NCBI RefSeq assembly: GCF_014873535.1
Contig: NZ_JADBEF010000001.1
Location: 1,984,001 to 2,048,000 of the forward strand
Direction: 5' to 3'
Source: Nonomuraea africana
GTDB taxonomy: Bacteria; Actinomycetota; Actinomycetes; Streptosporangiales; Streptosporangiaceae
Length of the DNA stretch: 64,000 nucleotides
Shown: piece by piece, positions 18,237 through 27,233 of the stretch
Layout of the letters: the number at the start of each line of letters is the position of its first letter
Position numbering within the stretch: the first letter of the stretch is position 1
Program-made: the position numbers and the translations under genes
Notes under the pieces: generated by a model
What the model saw: only the letters and a program-made list of their open reading frames with translations
Databases searched by the model: none
Told to the model about the DNA's origin: nothing

Positions 18237-19184
18237 ATGACCTTTCAAGCCGTTGGCTGGCTGTGGTTGTTCGGGCTTCTGGCCCTGGCCGTAGCTGCTT
18301 ACATCGGCTTGCAGATCAGGCGCTCTCACTATTCTTCGCGTTTCGCCACCCCGGCACTGTTCGGCTTGATCGCTCCTCGTCGGCCTGGTTGGCTGCGGCA
18401 CATCCCGGCTGTCTTGTTCGCAGTGACGATGATCCTGCTCATCGTGGCGGCCGCACGCCCAGCCGCTTCCGTCCAGGTTCCCCGTGAACGAGCCACGGTC
18501 ATCGTGGCCATCGACGTCTCGCTATCCATGATCGCGACTGACATCCCACCGTCCAGAATGGAGGCCGCCAAAGCCTCGGCGAAGAAGTTCGTCACAAGCT
18601 TGCCCGAGCGATTCAACGTCGGGTTGGTCTCCTTCGCCAGATCCGCAGCGGTTGTGTTGTCGCCCACGGTTGATCACGCCGCAGCGATCCGAGCGATTCA
18701 TACGTTGAGAACCGCGCGCGGAACCGCCATCGGCGAAGCGGTCTTCTCCAGCCTGGATGCGATCCGTTCCTTTGATCAGCAAGCGGCCAGTGATCCGCCT
18801 CCGGCAGCCATCGTGCTGCTCTCCGACGGGGAAAACACCGCGGGACGACCGGTGGCCGAGGCGGCGCAGGCCGCGGCGAGGAACAAGGTACCTGTCTCCA
18901 CCATCGCGTTCGGCACACCCGACGGCACGGTCGAGGTCGACGGCCGGCAGATTCCCGTTCCGCCGAACGAGGAGGCTTTGCGCATGCTCGCTGAAACCAG
19001 CGGCGGACGCGCCTACGACGCCGAGAGCAGTACCTCTCTGGATGAGGTCTACAGGAACATCGGCACGTCCCTGGGCACGATGACCGTCACGCAGGAGCTG
19101 GGCTACCTGTTTCTCCGTTGGGCTCTGGTGCCGACGTTCGCGCTGGCCGCCTGGTCGTTGCTCACGACGATCAAGGCGCCTTGA
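18237..19184 (+). CDS. VWA-domain membrane protein (BatA-like)
   Basis: 315 residues from ATG at 18237; GGAGGGAGGG just upstream decides this start over a GTG seven codons earlier. Two N-terminal membrane helices (about 5-25 and 58-78) precede a von Willebrand factor A domain whose metal site is complete: IDVSLSM (DxSxS), the Thr in [11 protein letters not shown] and LLSDGEN. A final helix lies near the C-terminus ([14 protein letters not shown]). BatA/YfbK-type proteins sit in the membrane with the VWA domain in the cytoplasm or periplasm, often with MoxR ATPases; no MoxR gene is beside it here, so this is an isolated member. Confidence 0.88.
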   Translation: MTFQAVGWLWLFGLLALAVAAYIGLQIRRSHYSSRFATPALFGLIAPRRPGWLRHIPAVLFAVTMILLIVAAARPAASVQVPRERATVIVAIDVSLSMIATDIPPSRMEAAKASAKKFVTSLPERFNVGLVSFARSAAVVLSPTVDHAAAIRAIHTLRTARGTAIGEAVFSSLDAIRSFDQQAASDPPPAAIVLLSDGENTAGRPVAEAAQAAARNKVPVSTIAFGTPDGTVEVDGRQIPVPPNEEALRMLAETSGGRAYDAESSTSLDEVYRNIGTSLGTMTVTQELGYLFLRWALVPTFALAAWSLLTTIKAP

Positions 19185-19724
19185 CCTTGCCCTGTTGGCC
19201 GGCGGCGGTAGTCGCTGGATGGCGCCCAAGATCGGGCCGATCACGCCTGAGCAACTGACCGTCGTACCGCGCGAACGAGGCGCCATGGCGTGACCTCACG
19301 GCGCCTCGTAGCTGATGGTTTCATCGCGAAGGCGGTGCGCGGCGCGACCTGCTTGATGGCTCCGAATGATCCGACACCGGCCATCCGTACCATCCAGCGA
19401 CGCCCCGATCAGTCCCAGATCAGCGTGAAGCCTCCCCAGCGGTTGACTAGTCGATCATGTAGTGGCGCTAAAGAGGCCGACGGCTGGTGCCCGAACCCGT
19501 CAGCTGCCAGGAGCCATACCGTTCGGGCACATCCCGCCATGCTGTGCCGGTGCGGATCTTCCACACGATCCCCTGCGGTACCCGCCGGTCGTCTTCCCGA
19601 GGACGGCGCATCCGACCTGGTGGGAGTAGCTCACGCGGCTTCTCGCACTCCTGAGCCGTCAGTTAATGACGGCGAATCACCTGACGATGATCCCGCACGA
19701 TCTAGATCATTTGGAAGACGGGTC
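19185..19724. other. 540-bp intergenic region holding a transposase remnant
   Basis: Between the VWA gene and the 3' end of the GYD/membrane operon. A 24-codon open frame at 19218-19292 (MAPKIGPITPEQL) has no ribosome-binding site. The recognisable element is the transposase fragment at 19490-19640. Confidence 0.5.
19490..19640 (-). pseudogene. IS5-family transposase N-terminal remnant
   Basis: The minus strand reads DDRRVPQGIVWKIRTGTAWR followed by DVPERYGSWQ, the diagnostic N-terminal motif of IS5-type DDE transposases (GIxWxxRTGxxWRDxPxxYG). The frame is lost afterwards and no DDE catalytic core follows. It differs from the 1115-bp elements at 37-42 kb, so it records an older, independent insertion. 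Confidence 0.65.
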
Positions 19725-20381
19725 TCAGTACGGGCCTACTCCGGAGAGCAAGGGCATCACGGGAACGATGAGGTGGACGATCGCGATCAGCAGGATCGAG
19801 GCGATGACCAGCGTGGTGTGGTTCTCCGGTTGGTCACCGGCTGTGCCGAAGCCGAGGCGGGCGGCGATCGGAAGGGTGACGAAGACGAGGATCACCGCGG
19901 CCAGGACGGAAGGATGGTGCTGAAGTCCCGGGTCGAGGGGTACTTCCACCACGCGCGTCCAGGACTCCAGATTTGATACCAGAAAGGAGGAGATTGTCGC
20001 CCAGGAGGCGGCCAGTTGGACCAGCCCCAGGATGGCGCCTGCCAGGTAGGCCGTGAGGGGACGCGGAGTGCGCCAGCGGGCGGCCACGCGACCTGCGATG
20101 ATCGCGCAGATGTAGCCGACCGTGCTGCCCGAGGTGTAGGCGAGAGCGGCGGCAGTGCGCCATGACCCCAGGATCTGATCAAGGGGTTGGGGGTCAACCC
20201 ACAAACTGCGCCCCACGTATGCGTTGTGGGAGGCCAGGAGGATCGACGCAGTTGCCGAGACCACGATCAGGGCCGCGTAGGTGACTTTGGGGAAGCGAGT
20301 GATTCGCCGCTCCGGACGACCCCACGGAATGACAACCCATGGATGAGCTGATCGCTTACCTCCGCGGGCGACCAATCTCAT
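19725..20381 (-). CDS. membrane protein, four to five helices
   Basis: 218 residues. The start at 20381 overlaps the stop of the upstream GYD gene by ATGA (20378-20381), which supports it and implies coupled translation. After a basic N-terminus there are about five hydrophobic segments (YAALIVVSATASILLA, AALAYTSGSTVGYICAIIAG, AGAILGLVQLAASWA and two near the C-terminus). No family recognised. Pairing with a GYD protein suggests the two act together, but no function can be assigned. Confidence 0.72.
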   Translation of the reverse strand: MRLVARGGKRSAHPWVVIPWGRPERRITRFPKVTYAALIVVSATASILLASHNAYVGRSLWVDPQPLDQILGSWRTAAALAYTSGSTVGYICAIIAGRVAARWRTPRPLTAYLAGAILGLVQLAASWATISSFLVSNLESWTRVVEVPLDPGLQHHPSVLAAVILVFVTLPIAARLGFGTAGDQPENHTTLVIASILLIAIVHLIVPVMPLLSGVGPY

Positions 20382-20698
20382 GTTCCGGGAGCCCGGTACT
20401 CCACCTCCTGCCTCACGGCATCGTCGATCTCCTCCGACGTCAAGAGGACAACCGTCTTCGTTCGTGCTCCGCCGGCTGCCGACACCCTGAGGCCCAAGGC
20501 GGCCGAGGCGACGTTGCTGGGCAAGTCGACGATGACGTAGACGTCGTTCTCACCGAATGCGAAGTACATCTGCTCGACCCGGCCCCCGAGGCTCTCCGCC
20601 ATGCGCTCCACCGCTTGGCGCCGTCCGGTGCCTCCTTCTCGAAGCACCCCCTTGAGGCCGTCCACGGTGTAGCTCGCCTGAATGAGGTATTTGGGCAT
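20378..20698 (-). CDS. GYD-domain protein
   Basis: 106 residues, ATG at 20698 preceded by AAGGGG. The sequence has the GYD family pattern: MPKYLIQASYTVDGLKGVL at the start, then FGENDVYVIVDLPSNV and a final KTVVLLTSEEIDDAVRQ. The family is a small ferredoxin-like fold of unknown function, frequent in actinobacteria and archaea. First gene of a two-gene minus-strand unit with the membrane protein. Confidence 0.85.
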   Translation of the reverse strand: MPKYLIQASYTVDGLKGVLREGGTGRRQAVERMAESLGGRVEQMYFAFGENDVYVIVDLPSNVASAALGLRVSAAGGARTKTVVLLTSEEIDDAVRQEVEYRAPGT

Positions 20699-21108
20699 GA
20701 TTGAACCCCTTCCCGAACCGCCGCCCCTGCAGGAACGGCCATGAACGCAGTCACATGGACGAAGTTCTCAGCTTCGGTTGACGGTAAGCCCACCCGGCGC
20801 ACAGATTTTCACCTGGAGGCGGCCAGCACCTTGTCGATCACGATGCTGTCGCCGTACGCCACCGGCAGGGCGGCCCGGTCACTGCCGAGATTCAGCCGTA
20901 CCCGAGGAGTAGACGCATGGAGCGTGCTGTGGACGGCTTCTTCGCGAAGTACGGGCGCCGTAGGCGGAAGCTGGAACGCATCTGGCACACGGCCGACGTT
21001 GGAGAGCGCGAGTCGTAGATCATGCTCCCGGCGGACCTCTCCCACCTCGCCGAATGAGGCGGAGGTACCAGGTGGTTAAGCCGGGCAGACCCGGGCAGGA
21101 TTCGCATT
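20699..21108. other. 410-bp divergent region with gene remnant
   Basis: Upstream of fdhA and of the GYD gene. The minus strand at about 20809-20905 reads RVRLNLGSDRAALPVAYGD, resembling the C-terminal beta-domain of GH13 alpha-glucosidases, without the rest of such a gene. A short plus-strand frame (MERAVDGFFAKYGRRRRKLE, from 20917) ends at 21018. Both are probably remnants. The fdhA promoter should lie in the last 100 bases, but I cannot pinpoint it. Confidence 0.4.
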
Positions 21109-24100
21109 GTGGCAGGTGGGGGATGGTTCTCCCGGTGGCCGGTGCTCCGGCAGCTCAAGGGAGAGGACGGTAGGAGCGACGCCGCCCGCTCGGCGCGCAC
21201 CGACGCCCTGAGGCCGCGCACCGAGGAGGCGGACAGGGTCGCCCGCTCGGTCTGCCCCTACTGCGCGGTCGGCTGCGGCCAACTCGTCTACGTCAAGGGC
21301 GGTCAGGTCAGCCAGATCGAGGGCGATCCCGACTCGCCCATCTCGCGCGGGCGGCTGTGCCCCAAGGGGTCGGCCAGCAAGCAGCTCGTCACCCATCCGG
21401 GCCGCCAGACCCGCGTGCTGTACCGCAGGCCGTACGGCACGGAGTGGGAGCGGCTCGACCTCGGCACCGCGATGGAGATGATCGCCGACCGGGTGCTGAG
21501 GACGCGAAGGGACACCTGGCAGCAGACCCATGAGGGCAAGGTCGTGCGCCGCACGCTGGGCATCGCCGGCCTGGGCGGGGCGACGCTCGACAACGAAGAG
21601 AACTACCTGATGAAGAAGCTTTACACCGCCCTCGGCGCGATCCAGGTGGAGAACCAGGCGCGCATTTGACACTCCTCCACCGTCCCCGGTCTGGGGACCA
21701 GCTTCGGGCGTGGCGGCGCGACGACCTTCCAGCAGGACCTGGCTGGTGCGGACTGCATCGTCATCCAGGGTTCCAACATGGCCGAATGCCATCCGGTGGG
21801 CTTCCAGTGGGTGGTGGAGGCCAGGGCGCGGGGAGCGAAGGTGTTCCATGTGGACCCGCGATTCACCCGGACCAGCGCGCTGGCCGACCGCCACCTGCCG
21901 ATCCGCGCGGGTAGCGACATCGTGCTGCTCGGCGCCCTGATCAACCACGTCCTCGGCAACGAGCTGGACTTCCGCGAGTACGTGCTGGCCTACACCAACG
22001 CCGCCACCCTCGTGTCCGAGGACTTCCAGGACACCGAGGATCTCGACGGGCTGTTCTCCGGCTTCGACCCCGAGACGCGTACATACGACCCGAAGAGCTG
22101 GTCGTACGAGGGCACGGGCGAGCAGGCTCCGGGCGAGACCCTGGAGGGCGGCCTGCACCACGCCCAGGCCGCGGGGGCGGATCGCTACGGCTCCGGTGGC
22201 GCCGCCGCGCACCCCAGCCCGCCGACGGACCCGACGCTGCGCCACCCGCGCTGCGTCTACCAGATCCTCAGGCGGCACTTCGCCCGATACACCCCAGAGC
22301 TGGTGGAGCAGCTCTGCGGCATCTCGCCGGAGGACTTCGCCGAGCTCGCCGACGCGATCACCGCCAACTCCGGCCGGGAGCGAACCACCGCATGGGTGTA
22401 CTCCGTCGGCTGGACCCAGCACACGGTGGGCGCGCAGTACATCCGCACCGCCGCGATCCTCCAGCTGCTGCTGGGCAACATGGGCCGTCCCGGCGGCGGC
22501 ATCCTGGCGCTGCGCGGCCACGCGAGCATTCAGGGCTCGACCGACATCCCGACGCTGTTCAACATCCTGCCGGGCTACCTGGCCATGCCCCACGCCCACC
22601 GACACGAGAACCTGGACGACTACCTGGAGCGCGAGGGAGGCGGGACCGGCTTCTGGGGCAACCGGCGCTCCTACCTGGTGAGCCTGCTCAAGGCCTGGTG
22701 GGGAGAGGCGGCCACCGAGGAGAACGACTTCTGCTTCGACCACCTGCCGCGCCTGACCGGCGACCACGGCCACTACACCACCGTGATGGGCCAGATCGAC
22801 GGGACGGTGAAGGGCTACTTCGTGGTGGGGGAGAACCCCGCGGTCGGCTCCTCCGGCGGCCGCGCCCAGCGCCTCGGCCTGGCCGGCCTCGACTGGCTGG
22901 TGGTGCGCGACCTGACGCTGGTGGAGACTGCCACGTTCTGGCGGGACGGGCCGGAGCTCGAGACCGGGGAGATGCGCACCGAGGACATCGCCACCGAGGT
23001 GTTCTTCCTGCCCGCCGCGAGCCACGTGGAGAAGGAGGGCACCTTCACCAACACGCAGCGGCTCCTGCAGTGGCGGGAGAAGGCGCTCGACCCGCCCGGC
23101 GACTGCCGCAGCGAGCTGTGGTTCTACTACCACCTCGGCAGGCTCCTCAGGGAGCGGCTGACCGGGGACGAGACCGACCGGCCGCTGCGCGAGCTGACAT
23201 GGGACTACCCCGAGCACGGCGAGCACCGGGAGCCCTCGGCGGCGGCCGTGCTCCGCGAGATCAACGGTGTCGGCCCGGACGGGCGGGCGCTGTCGTCCTC
23301 CGCCCAGCTCAAACCCGACGGGTCGACCTCGTGCGGCTGCTGGATCTACTGCGGTGTCTACGCCGGCGAGGTCAACCAGGCTGCCCGGCGCAGGCCCGGG
23401 CGGGAGCAGACGCCCGTGGCGCCCGAATGGGGCTGGGCCTGGCCGGCCAACAGGCGAATTCTCTACAACCGGGCCTCCGCCGACCCCGAGGGCCGCCCGT
23501 GGAGCGAGCGCAAGGCGTACATCTGGTGGGATGCGGAGCGCGGCGAGTGGACCGGGCACGACGTGCCCGACTTCGAGCGGAACAAGCCGCCGGACTACGT
23601 GCCGCCCGAAGGCGCAAGAGCCGAGGCCGCGCTGGCCGGGACCGACCCGTTCATCATGCAGACCGACGGGAAGGGCTGGCTGTACGTGCCGGCGGGTCTG
23701 GTCGACGGGCCGCTGCCCGCCCACTACGAGCCGCACGAGTCGCCGGTCCGCAACCCGCTGTACGGCCAGCAGGCCAACCCCGCGCGCCGGATCTACGCAC
23801 GCCCGGAAAGCCCCTACAACCCGCCGGAGTCGCCTCGCTTCCCGTACGTGCTGACCACGTACCGGCTCACCGAGCACCACACGGCGGGCGCCATGAGCCG
23901 GCCGCTGGCCTACCTCGCCGAGCTGCAGCCCGAGCTGTTCTGCGAGGTGTCCCCCCAGCTCGCCGCCGAGCTCGGGCTGGTCAACGGCGACTGGGCCACG
24001 ATCGTGACCAGCCGCGCTGTGATCGAGGCCCGGGTGCTGGTCACCGGGCGGGTCCGGCCGCTGCGGATCCAGGGCAGGGTGATCCATCAGATCGGCCTGC

Positions 24101-24288
24101 CCTACCACTGGGGATGGGGCGGCGGCGGCCTGGTGACCGGCGACGTCACCAACGACCTGCTGCCGCTGGTGCTCGACCCGAACGTCTACATCCAGGAGAG
24201 CAAGGCCGTGACCTGCGACGTGCGTCCCGGCAGGCGGCCGAGGGGCCGGGCGGCGCTCGACCTGCTGGAGGTGTACCGCCATGACTGA
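21109..24288 (+). CDS. fdhA: selenocysteine-containing formate dehydrogenase, molybdopterin subunit
   Basis: 1059 residues if UGA at 21667-21669 is read as selenocysteine (residue 187). The frame continues without break on both sides, and the context ENQARI-U-HSSTV is the selenocysteine motif of bacterial formate dehydrogenases. The GTG start at 21109 has AGGA upstream. A [4Fe-4S] site is formed by Cys49, Cys52, Cys56 and Cys84. Molybdopterin-binding blocks include GGATTFQQDLAGADCIV, AECHPVGFQW and the C-terminal dinucleotide-binding domain (LTTYRLTEHHTAGAMS). No Tat signal is evident, so it probably faces the cytoplasm or is carried by partners. It oxidises formate to CO2, passing electrons to FdhB. 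FdhB overlaps its 3' end by 8 bases. Conventional gene calling would split it into two ORFs. Confidence 0.97.
21667..21706 (+). promoter_or_regulatory. selenocysteine UGA codon and bacterial SECIS hairpin
   Basis: UGA at 21667-21669 is followed 18 bases later by the loop GGUCU (21688-21692), closed by the perfect stem GUCCCC (21682-21687) / GGGGAC (21693-21698). The GGUCU loop and the 18-base spacing from UGA are the same as in the well-studied Escherichia coli fdhF SECIS, whose loop G and U bases contact SelB. This element recruits SelB-GTP-Sec-tRNA and makes UGA a sense codon. The hairpin is also coding (HSSTVPGLGTS). Confidence 0.95.
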
Positions 24289-25105
24289 GCGGATGGGCTT
24301 CTTCACCGACACCAGCGTCTGCATCGGCTGCAAGGCCTGCGAAGTGGCCTGCAAGGAGTGGAACCAGCTGCCCGACGACGGGTTCGTGTTCGAGGCGACC
24401 TCCTACGACAACACCGGGCAGCTCGGGGCGAGCACCTGGCGCCACGTGGCCTTCATCGAGCAGACGCGCACCGTGCGGATGAAGGGAGACGAGGACGCCG
24501 GTGTGGACCGCTGGCTGATGTCGTCGGACGTGTGCAAGCACTGCACCCACGCCGCGTGCCTGGACGTGTGCCCGACCGGTGCGCTGTTCCGGACCGAGTT
24601 CGGCACGGTGGTGGTGCAGGAGGACATCTGCAACGGCTGCGGCTACTGCGTGCCGGCCTGCCCGTTCGGCGTGATCGACCGCAGGGAGGGCGACGGGCGG
24701 GCCTGGAAGTGCACGATGTGCTACGACCGGCAGCGTGGAGGCCTCGAACCGGCGTGCGCCAAGGCCTGCCCGACCGACTCGATCCAGTTCGGCCCGCTCG
24801 ACGAGCTCAGGGAGCGGGCCGAGGACCGGCTGGAGCGCCTGCACGCCGACGGGCGACCCGAGGCCCGGCTGTACGGCGAGAGCCCGGACGACGGAGTGGG
24901 CGGCGCGGGGGCGTTCTTCCTGCTGCTGGACGAGCCGGAGGTGTACGGCCTGCCGCCGGATCCGGTGGTGACCACCCGCGACCTGCCGTCCATGTGGCGC
25001 TGGGCGGGGGCCGCGGCGCTGTCCGTGGCAGGGGTGGTGGCGGTGGCCTTCTCGGGGTCCTTCGCGGGAGGCATCGCGGGATTCCGTAACGGGGGGCGGC
25101 GGTGA
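24281..25105 (+). CDS. fdhB: formate dehydrogenase iron-sulfur subunit
   Basis: 274 residues. Four ferredoxin-type cysteine clusters are visible: CIGCKACEVACKEWN (Cys14, 17, 20, 24), CKHCTHAACLDVCPTGAL, CNGCGYCVPACPFGV and CTMCYDRQ with the later CAKACPTD. It thus carries four [4Fe-4S] clusters wiring FdhA to the membrane subunit. A hydrophobic C-terminal segment (AGAAALSVAGVVAVAFSGSF) could anchor it. The ATG at 24281 lies eight bases before the fdhA stop, and the next gene overlaps by GTGA, so expression is tightly coupled. Confidence 0.96.
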   Translation: MTERMGFFTDTSVCIGCKACEVACKEWNQLPDDGFVFEATSYDNTGQLGASTWRHVAFIEQTRTVRMKGDEDAGVDRWLMSSDVCKHCTHAACLDVCPTGALFRTEFGTVVVQEDICNGCGYCVPACPFGVIDRREGDGRAWKCTMCYDRQRGGLEPACAKACPTDSIQFGPLDELRERAEDRLERLHADGRPEARLYGESPDDGVGGAGAFFLLLDEPEVYGLPPDPVVTTRDLPSMWRWAGAAALSVAGVVAVAFSGSFAGGIAGFRNGGRR

Positions 25106-26019
25106 CGCGGGAGCGGTCGATGGTGCCGGAGGCCGAGTTCCGGTCGTACTACGGACGGCCGGTCATCAAGGCTCCGATCTGGCACGAACCCCACATGCCG
25201 ACATATCTCTATCTAGGAGGTCTGTCCGGGGTTTCGTCGATGATGGCCGTGGTGGCGGGGTTCACCGGGCACCACCGGCTCGCGCGCACCGCCCGGATCG
25301 CGGCGGCGCTCGGGGCGGCCACCGGCGCCGGCCTCCTCGCCGCCGAGCTGGGCAGGCCCGAACGCTTCCTCAACATGCTGCGCGTGTTCAAACCGACCTC
25401 GCCGATGAGCGTGGGCTCATGGATCCTCGCCGCCCAGGGCGGGCTGTCGGCGGTCGCCGCCTCGTCCGAGCTGACCGGGATCCTGCCCGTCGTGGGCGAC
25501 GCGGCGGTCCTCGCCACGGGCGTGACCGGTCCGCTGACCGCCACCTACACCGCCGTCCTGGTCGCCGACACCGCCGTGCCCGCCTGGCACGAGGCGTACA
25601 GGGAGCTGCCGTTCCTGTTCGCCGGGAGCGCGCTGGCCAGCGCGGGGGCACTGGGCATGCTGGCGACGCCCCGGGCGGAGGCGGGGCCCGCCCGCGCGGT
25701 GGCGATGATCGGGGCCGCCATGGAGACCGTCTCGGGCGTGGTGATGGAGCGCAGGCTGGGGCCGGCCGGCGAGCCGTACCGGCTGGGGAGGGCGGGCTAC
25801 CTGATGCGTTCGGCCCGCGCGCTGACGGCCGGCGGCGGCCTGCTCGCCGCGGTCGCCGGGCGCAGCCGTACGCTCACCGCCCTGTCCGGCCTCGCTCTCA
25901 CGGCCGGAGCCCTGTGCACCCGCTTCGGCGTACTGGCGGCGGGCAGAGCCTCGGCCGCCGACCCGAAGTACACGGTCGTACCCCAGAGACAGCGCCTCGA
26001 CGGCGAGCGACCCGGCTGA
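25102..26019 (+). CDS. NrfD/PsrC-type membrane subunit of formate dehydrogenase
   Basis: 305 residues starting at GTG 25102, overlapping the fdhB stop by four bases. About eight hydrophobic segments follow a soluble N-terminus (EAEFRSYYGRPVIKAPIW), whose RSYYG.P.IK.P.W pattern is typical of the polysulfide-reductase NrfD family found with these dehydrogenases. Further motifs are LGRPERFLNMLRVFKPTSPM and SELTGILP. It probably anchors FdhAB and passes electrons to menaquinone. It carries no heme ligands of the FdnI type that I can see, consistent with NrfD rather than a cytochrome b subunit. Confidence 0.92.
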   Translation: MTRERSMVPEAEFRSYYGRPVIKAPIWHEPHMPTYLYLGGLSGVSSMMAVVAGFTGHHRLARTARIAAALGAATGAGLLAAELGRPERFLNMLRVFKPTSPMSVGSWILAAQGGLSAVAASSELTGILPVVGDAAVLATGVTGPLTATYTAVLVADTAVPAWHEAYRELPFLFAGSALASAGALGMLATPRAEAGPARAVAMIGAAMETVSGVVMERRLGPAGEPYRLGRAGYLMRSARALTAGGGLLAAVAGRSRTLTALSGLALTAGALCTRFGVLAAGRASAADPKYTVVPQRQRLDGERPG

Positions 26020-26021
26020 CC

Positions 26022-26046
26022 CTCCGCCCCCTGGCGTTCAGCGGAG
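26022..26046. terminator. short bidirectional stem between fdh operon and selD
   Basis: CTCCGC (26022-26027) pairs with GCGGAG (26041-26046) across the gap between the convergent fdhC and selD genes, overlapping the selD stop codon. A weak 6-bp stem without U-tract; terminator role is inferred from position. Confidence 0.35.
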
Positions 26047-27057
26047 TCGCAGGTGAGGGCCGGAGAACGGGATGAGCTCTCCGATGACCGGCGCGCCGGG
26101 GATCTCGCCGGCCACCAGGAGGCCGCCGGAGGTCTGGGCGTCGGCGAGCAGCAGCAGGTCCTCCTCGCCGAAGCCGCCGGGGTCGAGGCAGGGACGCACC
26201 CAGTCGAGGTTGCGGCGGGTGCCGCCGCTCACGTAGCCGCCGCGCGCCGCCTCGCGGGCCCCTTCCAGGTACGGCACGGCCGCCACATCGACCACGGCCG
26301 TGACGCCGCTGGCCCGGGCCAGCTTGTAGAGGTGGCCCAGCAGGCCGAACCCGGTCACGTCCGTGGCGCACACCGCTCCGGCGGCCAGCGCGGCCCTGGA
26401 GGCGTCGCGGTTCAGCGCGCTCATCGCGGCGACCGCGTGCGGGAACACCTCGCCGGTCGCCTTGTGCCGGGTGTTCAGCACCCCGATGCCAAGCGGCTTG
26501 GTGAGGGTGATCGGCAGCCCAGGCCGGCCGCCGCCGATGCGCAACAGCCGCCCGGGATCGGCCAGGCCGGTAACGGCCATGCCGTACTTCGGCTCCGGGT
26601 CGTCGACGCTGTGGCCGCCCGAGACGTGGCAGCCCGCGGCCCGAGCCGCGTCCAGGCCGCCGCGCAGCACCTCTTTCGCCAGCTCCAGCGGCAGCGTCTC
26701 CCTGGGCCAGCCGAGCAGGTTGACCGCCACCAGCGGCTCCCCGCCCACCGCGTAGACATCCGACAGGGCATTGGCCCCCGCGATGCGGCCCCAGTCGTAG
26801 GGCTCGTCCACCACGGGCGTGAAGAAATCGGCGGTGGCCACGATCGCCCGGCCGCCGTCGAGGCGGACCACGGCGGCGTCGTCCCCGTCGTCGAGACCGA
26901 TGAGCAACTCGCCGGCGGGGGAGTCCACGGGCTGGCTGAGAAGTCCCGCCACGACGGCTTCCAGCTCGCCGGGCGGGATCTTGCACGCGCAGCCGCCTCC
27001 GTGCGCGTACTGCGTCAGCCGGACCGGGCCCTGTCCCGGCCAGGTGCTGAGTGTCAT
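26038..27057 (-). CDS. selD: selenide, water dikinase (selenophosphate synthase)
   Basis: 339 residues, ATG at 27057 preceded by GAGGG. The glycine-rich N-terminal active site LTQYAHGGGCACKIPP contains Cys23 and Lys26, equivalent to E. coli Cys17 and Lys20. Further family blocks are DDAAVVRLDGGRAIVATADF, GGHSVDDPEPKYGMAVTGL and CATDVTGFGLLGHL. It makes selenophosphate from selenide and ATP, the selenium donor for SelA. The catalytic position is cysteine rather than selenocysteine, so its own synthesis does not depend on the pathway. It faces away from the tRNA-Sec gene, with starts close together, so both may be driven from one divergent region. Confidence 0.97.
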   Translation of the reverse strand: MTLSTWPGQGPVRLTQYAHGGGCACKIPPGELEAVVAGLLSQPVDSPAGELLIGLDDGDDAAVVRLDGGRAIVATADFFTPVVDEPYDWGRIAGANALSDVYAVGGEPLVAVNLLGWPRETLPLELAKEVLRGGLDAARAAGCHVSGGHSVDDPEPKYGMAVTGLADPGRLLRIGGGRPGLPITLTKPLGIGVLNTRHKATGEVFPHAVAAMSALNRDASRAALAAGAVCATDVTGFGLLGHLYKLARASGVTAVVDVAAVPYLEGAREAARGGYVSGGTRRNLDWVRPCLDPGGFGEEDLLLLADAQTSGGLLVAGEIPGAPVIGELIPFSGPHLRLR

Positions 27058-27125
27058 GGCGCCCTCAGGTGGATCGCGGCGGTGTGTCGCTCCAGCCCTA
27101 CCCGCCTGCGAGTAGATTCTCCCTC

Positions 27126-27218
27126 GGAGGCGTGTGGGCGCCTGGTGGCCCCCGCGGTCTTCAAAACCGACGAGGCCGAGGTTCTCGGCCTGGCGGGTTC
27201 GATTCCCGTCCGCCTCCG
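27126..27218 (+). tRNA. selC: tRNA-Sec (anticodon TCA)
   Basis: GGAGGCG (27126-27132) pairs with CGCCTCC (27211-27217), followed by discriminator G. The anticodon loop CTTCAAA (27159-27165) holds TCA at 27161-27163, reading UGA. A long extra arm, AGGCCGAG/CTCGGCCT, and a T arm with GGTTCGATTCC complete a selenocysteine tRNA; long D arm and long variable arm distinguish it from ordinary tRNAs. CCA is not encoded. It lies between selD and selA, 15 bases before the selA start. The first anticodon-stem pairs contain a G-A mismatch, so a covariance-model score would be useful. Confidence 0.94.
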
Positions 27219-27233
27219 CTCTATTTTCGAAGG

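Noticed and set aside
21076..24354. 1092-codon open frame on the minus strand opposite fdhA
   Set aside because: Antisense frame caused by strong GC3 bias; the protein is Arg/Gly/Val/His-rich low complexity and the sense strand encodes a clear dehydrogenase.
26038..27057. Selenocysteine in SelD
   Set aside because: The catalytic position is encoded by a cysteine codon (GGGCACK), with no in-frame UGA.
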